From NCBI GenBank assembly GCA_903950295.1, contig CAJBAP010000014.1:1-5146 (forward strand): DNA of 5,146 nucleotides, in the 5' to 3' direction. Position numbers and translations under genes: made by a program. The notes under the pieces were generated by a model. It did no database searches. It was not told the DNA's origin and worked only from the letters and a program-made list of their open reading frames with translations. Shown one piece after another: positions 1 through 5,146 of this stretch (position 1 is its first letter; each line of letters starts with the position of its first letter). Source of the DNA: an uncultured Rhodocyclaceae bacterium (GTDB lineage: Bacteria; Pseudomonadota; Gammaproteobacteria; Burkholderiales; Rhodocyclaceae).

Positions 1-839
1 AGCTCCACGCCAAATTTATCCCGCACTGCGGCCTGAACCCGGCCGATTAAGCTTTCTATCGCGCCAGCGCTTGCTTTGCCGTGTGGATTAACGATGAAAT
101 TCGCATGCTTTTCGGACACCCGTGCGCCGGCGTCCTCGATTCCTTTCAAACCGGCCGCCTCGATGAGGCGTGCGGCATGGTCGCCGGGCGGATTGCGGAA
201 TACCGAACCGGCGTTCGGCAGTTGCAGTGGCTGGGTGGCAATGCGCTTTTCCAGCAACTCCTTGATCCGTGCCCGAGCAGCCAGGCTGTCACCCGCGGGA
301 AAGCGCAGCCAGGCGGCGACGAAGATTTCATCAGTAGCGCTCCTGAGCCCGACGTGACGATAGGCAACCGCGAAATCGGCCGCTGTCCGTTCGATAAAAT
401 CGCCCTGCCGGTTGAGCATCAGCACGCGCTCGACGAAAGACCAGATTTCGCTACCGTGGCAGCCGGCATTCATCGCTAGTGCACCGCCCAGCGTACCGGG
501 AATGCCGGCAAGAAATTCGGCACCGGACAGATCGTGGTTGGCGGCGAAACGCGCCACCTTGGGGGAGGCCACGCCGGCCTCGGCATAGAGTGTGCCGTCG
601 GCTTCCTGCCGTAGCGTGTCGATGGCGCCGTGGGTGAAAATGGCCGTACCGTCGAATCCGCCATCGCGGATCAGCAGGTTGGAGCCGAGGCCGACCATGA
701 GCAGCGGTTCGTCGTGCCGCAGGGTTTTCATGAACGTGGCAAGATCGCCGATGTTGCGCGGAAAGCACGCACATGCCACCTTGCCGCCTGCGCGCCAGGT
801 GACATGCTGTGCCATCGGTTCATCCTTGCGGATCTCCAT
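1..839 (-). CDS. murB: UDP-N-acetylenolpyruvoylglucosamine reductase MurB, short type II-like form, partial (C-terminal end outside window)
   Basis: MurB is the cytoplasmic FAD enzyme that uses NADPH to reduce UDP-GlcNAc-enolpyruvate to UDP-MurNAc, the substrate of MurC. From ATG at 839 the frame is open for 279 codons to the left edge with no stop. FAD-binding signatures are GLGSNLLIRDGG (50-61) and AGIPGTLGGALAMNAGCHG (111-129). Tyr160-Arg161 matches the conserved YR of E. coli Arg159. NAGSVFRNPPG (209-219) holds the proton-donor serine (Ser212), followed by AARLIEAAGLKG (222-233) and VSEKHANFIVN (241-251). The direct run from the YR region to AGSVFRNP, without the inserted domain segment of E. 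coli MurB, marks the short type II-like form. The window stops at FGVE (276-279), about four residues before the expected catalytic glutamate (E. coli Glu325), so probably only some 10-25 residues are missing. The start at 839 makes a TGATG overlap with murC. An in-frame ATG at 815 is a possible alternative, but the DEPM-x-x-x-x-x-WRAGG lead-in looks like family sequence. Confidence 0.96.
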   Translation of the reverse strand, partial: MEIRKDEPMAQHVTWRAGGKVACACFPRNIGDLATFMKTLRHDEPLLMVGLGSNLLIRDGGFDGTAIFTHGAIDTLRQEADGTLYAEAGVASPKVARFAANHDLSGAEFLAGIPGTLGGALAMNAGCHGSEIWSFVERVLMLNRQGDFIERTAADFAVAYRHVGLRSATDEIFVAAWLRFPAGDSLAARARIKELLEKRIATQPLQLPNAGSVFRNPPGDHAARLIEAAGLKGIEDAGARVSEKHANFIVNPHGKASAGAIESLIGRVQAAVRDKFGVE

Positions 840-2236
840 CAAGCTGCCACCAATTTGGCGGGTACCGAACCAATCGAACCGGCGCCGAGGGTGATGACGA
901 CGTCGCCATCTTGCGCAGTCTCCAGAATCGTCCGCGGCATGGCGGCGATGTCTTCGACGAACACCGGCTCAAGCTTGCCGTTGACACGCAGCGCACGTGT
1001 CAGCGCACGAGAATCAGCCGCCACAATGGGGGCTTCGCCTGCGGCATAAACCTCGGCCAGCAGCACGGCATCAGCGGCAGACAATACCTTGACGAAGTCC
1101 TCGAAGCAGTCGCGCGTGCGCGTGTAGCGGTGCGGCTGAAAGGCCAGCACGATGCGTCGACCGGGAAAGGCGCCGCGCGCTGCGGCTAGCGTTGCCGCCA
1201 TCTCGACTGGATGATGGCCGTAGTCATCGACCAAGGTGAACTTCCCACCACCAGGAATGTCGATCTCGCCGCAGCGCTGGAAGCGCCGTCCGACGCCGTT
1301 AAACTCGGCCAAGGCTTTCTGGATCGCCGTATCGCTGGCACCGACTTCCGTGGCCACAGCGATGGCTGCCAGTGCGTTCCTGACGTTGTGTTCGCCTGGC
1401 AGATTGAGCGTGACAGGGAAGCGTGACACCGAGCCGTTGGTGCGCACGCAATCGAAATGCATCTGTCCGCTGCCGTCAGTACTGGCGCGCACATTCTCGG
1501 CGCGAATGTTGGCTGTCGCTGTAAAGCCATACGTCACTACTTGTTTGGCGATGGCCGGCAAAATCTCGCGCACATTCACATCGTCGCTGCACATCACGGC
1601 GACGCCATAGAAGGGCAGGCGATGGACGAAATCGATGAAAGCCTGCTTGAGGCGGCCGAAGTCCTGGCCGTAGGTGTCCATATGATCGGCGTCGATATTG
1701 GTGACGACTGAAATCACCGGTGACAGGAAGAGAAAGGAGGCATCCGACTCGTCGGCTTCGGCGACCAGATAGTCGCCCTGGCCGAGTCGCGCGTTGGCGC
1801 CTGCCGAATTCAGCCGGCCGCCGATCACGAAGGTGGGGTCGAGGCCCGCCTCGGCGAGGCAACTGGCGGTCAGGCTGGTCGTCGTCGTCTTGCCATGGGT
1901 GCCGGCGATGGCGATGCCCTGCTTGAGGCGCATCAGTTCAGCCAGCATCTGGGCGCGCGGTACGATGGGCACATGGCGCTCACGTGCGGCCATCACCTCC
2001 GGGTTGTCGTCCTTCACGGCGGTCGATACCACAACCGCATCCGCGCCAAGGGCATTTTCCGCGGTATGGCCGATGGTGACGCGAACACCTTTTTCGGCCA
2101 GACGCCGCGTGGTGGAAGATTCAGCCAGATCCGAACCGCTCACTTCAAAACCCTGGTTGGCCAATACTTCGGCAATGCCGCTCATGCCGGAACCGCCGAC
2201 ACCGACGAAGTGAATTCTTTTTACCTTGTGCTTCAT
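839..2236 (-). CDS. murC: UDP-N-acetylmuramate--L-alanine ligase MurC
   Basis: MurC is the first amino-acid ligase of the cytoplasmic pathway: it joins L-alanine to UDP-MurNAc using ATP. The 465 residues are near the family norm (E. coli, 491). The N-terminal UDP-binding domain opens with [17 protein letters not shown] (9-25). The central ATPase domain has the P-loop GTHGKTTTT (112-120), the metal-site stretch EADESDASF (160-168), and [12 protein letters not shown] (179-190). [13 protein letters not shown] (279-291) precedes the C-terminal domain, which has GVGRRFQ (314-320), DDYGHHPVE (337-345), [11 protein letters not shown] (367-377) and GAGSIG (451-456). DDYGHHP and PHRYTR distinguish MurC from MurD, E and F; Mpl is a relative, but the [10 protein letters not shown]-terminus and the gene order fit MurC. 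The start is ATG at 2236, in an ATGA overlap with murG and behind a GGGAG Shine-Dalgarno. The last base of its TGA is the first base of the murB ATG. MurB supplies its substrate. Confidence 0.98.
   Translation of the reverse strand: MKHKVKRIHFVGVGGSGMSGIAEVLANQGFEVSGSDLAESSTTRRLAEKGVRVTIGHTAENALGADAVVVSTAVKDDNPEVMAARERHVPIVPRAQMLAELMRLKQGIAIAGTHGKTTTTSLTASCLAEAGLDPTFVIGGRLNSAGANARLGQGDYLVAEADESDASFLFLSPVISVVTNIDADHMDTYGQDFGRLKQAFIDFVHRLPFYGVAVMCSDDVNVREILPAIAKQVVTYGFTATANIRAENVRASTDGSGQMHFDCVRTNGSVSRFPVTLNLPGEHNVRNALAAIAVATEVGASDTAIQKALAEFNGVGRRFQRCGEIDIPGGGKFTLVDDYGHHPVEMAATLAAARGAFPGRRIVLAFQPHRYTRTRDCFEDFVKVLSAADAVLLAEVYAAGEAPIVAADSRALTRALRVNGKLEPVFVEDIAAMPRTILETAQDGDVVITLGAGSIGSVPAKLVAA
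847..851 (-). promoter_or_regulatory. Weak candidate Shine-Dalgarno of murB
   Basis: The minus strand reads GGTGG, seven bases before the murB ATG at 839, within the last codons of murC. The match to the anti-Shine-Dalgarno is imperfect, so murB initiation here may rely on ribosomes re-initiating at the TGATG overlap. A better AAGGA motif at 823-827 stands seven bases before an internal in-frame ATG at 815. Confidence 0.4.
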
Positions 2237-3297
2237 TTACAAATCTCCCGGCAGACGTTTGCTACAGCTTTCGTTGCATCCGGCATTGCCAGTGCGCGTG
2301 CCTTCTCGGCCATTTCAAGCAATTGCGCACGCGTCAGGTTGCGGATCAGCGCCAGTCGTTCCGCCGTCAGTTCCTCTTGCGGCAGCAACATCGCTGCGCC
2401 GGCATGGGCAAGAAAGCGCGCATTCGATGTCTGGTGATCGTCGACGGCATGCGGAAAGGGCACGAGAATGCTGGCCACGCCGGCCGCGGCCAGTTCCGCA
2501 ATCGTCAGGGCACCGGCGCGGCAGATCACTACATCGGCCCAGGCATAGGCGCCCGCCATGTCCGCGATGAAAGCGACCGTGTGCGCTTCGACGCCGGCAG
2601 CCGCATAAGCGGCGCGGAGCGCATCGAGATGATTTTCGCCGGCCTGATGGACAACATCGGGGCGCTCGTCCTCACCCAGCAGGGCCAGTGCCTGCGGTAC
2701 TGTTTCATTGAGCGCCTGCGCGCCGAGGCTGCCGCCGATCACCAGCAGATGCAGTCTCCCGTAGCGTTCGCCATAGCGAAAAGTCGGCGCTGGCAGGACG
2801 GCAACTGCGTCCCTGACCGGATTGCCGACCCACTGCGCCTGCTTCAATACATCGGGGAAACCGGTCAGTACGCGATCGGCCACGCTGGCCAGCACCTTGT
2901 TCGCCAAACCGGCAATCGAATTCTGCTCATGCAGCACCAGCGGGATGCCGCGCAGCGCCGCCATCATGCCGCCGGGAAAGCTGATGAAGCCGCCCATGCC
3001 GAGCACGACGTCAGGCCGGATACGGCTGAAATGCGTCCACGCTTGTTTGAAACCGCGCAGCAGGTTGAGTGGCAGCAGCAACTTGCGCAGCAAGCCCTTG
3101 CCGCGTAGCGCACCGAAATGCACCCAGGCCATCTCGTAGCCGCCATCTGTCTGTTGGGGCACCAGGCGTGCCTCCATGCCGTCGGGATTACCCATCCACA
3201 CGACTTTACAGCCATGACGCTGCAACTCCTCCGCCACGGCGAGGCCGGGCATGATGTGCCCGCCGGTACCGCCCGCCATGATGACGATGGTCTTCAC
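2233..3297 (-). CDS. murG: UDP-GlcNAc:lipid I N-acetylglucosaminyltransferase MurG
   Basis: MurG is a peripheral GT28-family (GT-B fold) enzyme on the cytoplasmic face of the membrane. It transfers GlcNAc from UDP-GlcNAc to lipid I to give lipid II, the substrate of FtsW. The 354 residues match the usual length. The N-terminal acceptor domain has the glycine-rich loop GGTGGHIMP (9-17, with the conserved His13), a second loop [11 protein letters not shown] (100-110), and [12 protein letters not shown] (123-134). GNPVR at 159-162 leads into the C-terminal UDP-GlcNAc domain, which has GGSLGAQ (188-194), [11 protein letters not shown] (259-269, conserved Glu268) and [14 protein letters not shown] (280-293, the conserved D-x-Q region). 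The start is GTG at 3297, overlapping the ftsW stop by 4 bases. It is supported by an AGAGG Shine-Dalgarno and by the need for KTIVIMAGG as the first beta strand. The stop overlaps the murC ATG by 4 bases. Nothing appears broken. Confidence 0.98.
   Translation of the reverse strand: MKTIVIMAGGTGGHIMPGLAVAEELQRHGCKVVWMGNPDGMEARLVPQQTDGGYEMAWVHFGALRGKGLLRKLLLPLNLLRGFKQAWTHFSRIRPDVVLGMGGFISFPGGMMAALRGIPLVLHEQNSIAGLANKVLASVADRVLTGFPDVLKQAQWVGNPVRDAVAVLPAPTFRYGERYGRLHLLVIGGSLGAQALNETVPQALALLGEDERPDVVHQAGENHLDALRAAYAAAGVEAHTVAFIADMAGAYAWADVVICRAGALTIAELAAAGVASILVPFPHAVDDHQTSNARFLAHAGAAMLLPQEELTAERLALIRNLTRAQLLEMAEKARALAMPDATKAVANVCREICK
2245..2249 (-). promoter_or_regulatory. Shine-Dalgarno of murC
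   Basis: The minus strand reads GGGAG, eight bases before the murC ATG at 2236 and within the Arg-Glu-Ile-Cys-Lys end of murG. It supports the chosen start and translation coupled to murG. Confidence 0.75.
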
Positions 3298-4478
3298 GCG
3301 GGAAGACCTCTCATCAATCTGCGATTCTCGTAATCCACGCGCAGCAGTACCGCGATCGCCAGACAGTTGGCGACGATGCCGGAGCCGCCGAAGCTCATCA
3401 GTGGCAAGGTCAGGCCCTTGGTCGGCAAGAGGCCCATATTGACGCCCATATTGATGAAGGATTGCAGACCAATCCAGATGCCAAAGCCCTGCGCCACGAG
3501 GCCGGCAAAGATGCGGTCAAGCAGCAGTGCCTGACGGCCGACGGCAAAGCAGCGCTGCACCAACAGGGCGAACAAGCCGACCACGATCACCACGCCGACG
3601 AAGCCGAGTTCCTCGGCGATTACCGCGAGAAGAAAGTCGGTATGCGCCTCGGGCAGATAAAACAATTTTTCGACACTCGCGCCCAGTCCAACGCCGAACC
3701 ATTCACCGCGCCCGAAGGCGATCAGTGAATGCGAGAGTTGGTAACCCTTGCCGAAGGCGTTCTGCCAAGGGTCCATGTAACTGGTGATGCGCTCCAGGCG
3801 GTAGGGTGATGACCAGATCAGGAAAATAAAGGCTACCACCATGACACCGATGAGACCGGCGAACAACCGGCCATTGATGCCGCCGAGGAACAGGATGCCG
3901 ATTGCGATGCTGATGATGACGACGAAGGCGCCGAAGTCCGGTTCGCGCAGCAAGAGGCCGCCAACCAGCAGCATCACTGCCGCCATCGGCACGAAGCCGC
4001 GCCGGAAGCTGTCCATGTCGGCGAGTTTGCGTGAGGTGTAATCGGCGGCATAGAGGACGGCGAAGAGTTTCATCAGCTCAGAGGGTTGCAGGTTGATCGG
4101 GCCGAAACCGATCCAGCGCTGCGCACCATTCACCGAACGGCCAATCACCGGGAGCAATACCACCGCCAGCAGAACGATGCCGGCGAGGAATGCCCACGGG
4201 GCCATCTGTTGCCAGAAGCGTAGCGGAATCTGGAAGGCGATCAGGGCCGCCACCAGTCCGACCGCGAGATAGACGGCATGGCGGATCAGGAAGTAAGCCG
4301 GTTGGTGGCCGGTGAAGTTGCTGCCTTCCGCCGTGGCAATGGAAGCGGAATAGACCATGACCAAGCCTGTCAGCAACAGGGACAGCGCTGGCCAGAGCAG
4401 CAACGGATCAAGTTCCGCCGTTGTGGTCGATGGCTGCGGTGGATAGCCGAAACGACGCGGCAATGCAGTGGTGCTCAT
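3294..4478 (-). CDS. ftsW: Septal peptidoglycan glycosyltransferase FtsW (SEDS family)
   Basis: FtsW is the SEDS-family glycosyltransferase that polymerises lipid II at the division septum with its partner FtsI (PBP3). The 394-residue protein is of normal length. A cytoplasmic N-terminal tail of about 23 residues precedes about ten hydrophobic segments, roughly at 24-45, 66-84, 95-113, 134-147, 161-177, 181-199, 204-222, 284-307, 325-343 and 362-380. SEDS signatures visible are [21 protein letters not shown] (117-137), LLREPDFG (176-183), the long extracytoplasmic stretch from YMDPW (234-238) through [18 protein letters not shown] (245-262) to LPEAHTDF (275-282), and [17 protein letters not shown] (351-367). 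Asp281 aligns with the essential Asp297 of E. coli FtsW. RodA is the main alternative, but the location between murD and murG and the PEAHTDF wording favour FtsW. The start is ATG at 4478, in an ATGA overlap with murD and preceded by GGGAGG; the gene ends in a GTGA overlap with murG. Confidence 0.97.
   Translation of the reverse strand: MSTTALPRRFGYPPQPSTTTAELDPLLLWPALSLLLTGLVMVYSASIATAEGSNFTGHQPAYFLIRHAVYLAVGLVAALIAFQIPLRFWQQMAPWAFLAGIVLLAVVLLPVIGRSVNGAQRWIGFGPINLQPSELMKLFAVLYAADYTSRKLADMDSFRRGFVPMAAVMLLVGGLLLREPDFGAFVVIISIAIGILFLGGINGRLFAGLIGVMVVAFIFLIWSSPYRLERITSYMDPWQNAFGKGYQLSHSLIAFGRGEWFGVGLGASVEKLFYLPEAHTDFLLAVIAEELGFVGVVIVVGLFALLVQRCFAVGRQALLLDRIFAGLVAQGFGIWIGLQSFINMGVNMGLLPTKGLTLPLMSFGGSGIVANCLAIAVLLRVDYENRRLMRGLPA
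3307..3311 (-). promoter_or_regulatory. Shine-Dalgarno of murG
   Basis: The minus strand reads AGAGG, nine bases before the GTG at 3297 and within the last codons of ftsW. It matters because murG has a non-ATG start, and this site together with the GTGA overlap decides it. Confidence 0.7.
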
Positions 4479-5146
4479 GGCCTGCCTCCCTGCGCCAGGG
4501 CTTGCACCGCCGCTCTGAATACTTCGGCGCGGTGTTCATAGTTGCGGAACATGTCGAAGCTGGCACAGGCCGGTGAGAGCAACACGGCATCGCCCGGACA
4601 AGCGCGTAGGGCAGCGGTCTGAACCGCCTTGTCCATGTCGGCGGCATCCAATAGTGGCACACCGCAACCATCGATGGCGGTGCGAATCGCAGGCCCGTCG
4701 CGTCCGATCAGCACCACGCCGCGCGCATGCTCGGCCACGGCAGCCCGGAGTGGCGAGAAGTCCTGTCCCTTCCCATCTCCGCCAAGAATCACGACCGACT
4801 TGCAGCCCAAGCCTTCCAGTGCGGCGACCGTTGCGCCGACATTAGTGCCTTTCGAGTCGTCGTAATAGGTCACGCCCGCGATCTCGGTGACTTTCTCGAC
4901 GCGATGCGGCAAGCCGCGAAAAGCACGTAGCGCCGGCAGCAACGCCACCGGATCGATGCCGATGGCGCTGCAGAGTGCAAGTGCCGCCAGTGCGTTGGCG
5001 GCATTGTGCAGCCCGGCCAATCCGCCTTCTTGCAGTTCGCTCACCGGCAGCAGAAATCGGTCGCCCTGCACCAGCCAAGGTTCGCCACGATTTTCACGCA
5101 GGCCGAAATCCGCTGCATCGACGGGTGCATCGAGACCGAAAGTGAT
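4475..5146 (-). CDS. murD: UDP-N-acetylmuramoyl-L-alanine--D-glutamate ligase MurD, partial (N-terminal half outside window)
   Basis: MurD is a cytoplasmic ATP-dependent ligase that adds D-glutamate to UDP-MurNAc-L-Ala. The reading frame is open to the right edge, so the start is missing. The 223 visible codons are about half of a normal MurD (E. coli, 437 residues). They hold the end of the central domain and the whole C-terminal domain. Numbering from the first visible residue, [14 protein letters not shown] at 45-58 matches the family's [14 protein letters not shown] signature. GLPHRVE is at 78-84, with the His-Arg pair of E. coli H301/R302. [11 protein letters not shown] at 96-106 carries the conserved [15 protein letters not shown] at 122-133 and [17 protein letters not shown] at 190-206 are also classic MurD. 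The P-loop and the carbamylated lysine lie beyond the edge. The stop TGA overlaps the ftsW start by 4 bases. MurC, MurE and MurF are excluded by the SPACASFD and GLPHR wording. Confidence 0.97.
   Translation of the reverse strand: MTFGLDAPVDAADFGLRENRGEPWLVQGDRFLLPVSELQEGGLAGLHNAANALAALALCSAIGIDPVALLPALRAFRGLPHRVEKVTEIAGVTYYDDSKGTNVGATVAALEGLGCKSVVILGGDGKGQDFSPLRAAVAEHARGVVLIGRDGPAIRTAIDGCGVPLLDAADMDKAVQTAALRACPGDAVLLSPACASFDMFRNYEHRAEVFRAAVQALAQGGRP
4485..4490 (-). promoter_or_regulatory. Shine-Dalgarno of ftsW
   Basis: On the minus strand this reads GGGAGG, six bases before the ftsW ATG and inside the last codons of murD. It is the strongest ribosome-binding site of the window and supports the ATGA-overlap start at 4478. 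Confidence 0.8.

Larger units (their letters stand above)
1..5146 (-). other. dcw cluster segment: murD-ftsW-murG-murC-murB in one coupled operon
   Basis: Five peptidoglycan synthesis and division genes lie head to tail on the minus strand, with an overlap at every junction: 4475-4478, 3294-3297, 2233-2236 and position 839. This is the order of the classical dcw cluster, with murB inserted after murC, as in many proteobacteria but not in E. coli, where murB lies elsewhere. The expected upstream genes (murE, murF, mraY) and downstream genes (ddl, ftsQ, ftsA, ftsZ) would be outside the window. No promoter-like or hairpin-plus-T-run sequence is evident, and there is no intergenic space to hold one, so transcription probably starts to the right of the window. 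That it is one operon is inferred from the overlaps. Confidence 0.93.

Noticed and set aside
451..774. A minus-strand frame of about 107 codons in another phase within murB
   Set aside because: The translation is rich in Arg and His, as expected from out-of-frame GC-rich coding DNA, whereas the murB phase has intact FAD-binding and active-site motifs through the same bases.
630..1189. Overlapping plus-strand open frames across the murC-murB junction
   Set aside because: They are antisense shadows of murC and murB, with low-complexity composition and no family signature. The minus strand explains every base here.
2323..3108. A long plus-strand open frame (261 codons) antisense to murG
   Set aside because: It lies wholly inside the murG coding sequence, its translation shows no recognisable motif, and long antisense frames are expected in GC-rich genes. 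The minus-strand frame has a complete set of MurG motifs.
5069..5071. GTG as a possible murD start, giving a 198-codon gene
   Set aside because: The frame stays open and MurD-like up to the right edge, and a start here would lack the UDP- and ATP-binding domains. This codon is an internal valine of a gene cut by the window edge.
1..5146. A previously undescribed system, mobile element, CRISPR array, riboswitch or RNA gene
   Set aside because: Coding sequence of five known dcw genes fills the window end to end without gaps. I saw no direct or inverted repeat pattern, tRNA-like fold, terminator or foreign-looking segment.

Overview
The window is a piece of a bacterial division and cell wall (dcw) gene cluster, read entirely from the minus strand. 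In transcription order, right to left, it holds murD (3' half only), ftsW, murG, murC and murB (missing only its extreme 3' end). All five were identified from family motifs visible in the translated sequence.

The GC-rich coding sequence, the order murD-ftsW-murG-murC-murB, the short type II-like MurB placed directly after murC, and motif wording such as LREPDFG in FtsW and GGFISFPGG in MurG suggest a betaproteobacterium. A lineage near Rhodocyclales or Nitrosomonadales is possible. The taxonomic call is an inference from motif style and layout; no marker gene here proves it.

Layout: 5146-4475 is the C-terminal half of MurD. 4478-3294 is FtsW, 3297-2233 is MurG, 2236-839 is MurC, and 839 to the left edge is MurB. 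Every junction overlaps: three are 4-base overlaps (ATGA, GTGA, ATGA) and the last is a 1-base TGATG overlap. No intergenic DNA remains, and I see no promoter, terminator, RNA gene, repeat, mobile element or CRISPR array. The segment is best read as the interior of one translationally coupled operon whose promoter lies beyond the right edge and which continues past the left edge, where ddl and ftsQ would be expected.

Together the genes cover most of the nucleotide-precursor and lipid II part of peptidoglycan synthesis. MurB makes UDP-MurNAc, MurC adds L-Ala, and MurD adds D-Glu in the cytoplasm. MurG converts lipid I to lipid II at the inner face of the membrane, and FtsW polymerises lipid II at the division septum. 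This is a conserved housekeeping region. I found no sign of a novel system, and the findings below are modest.
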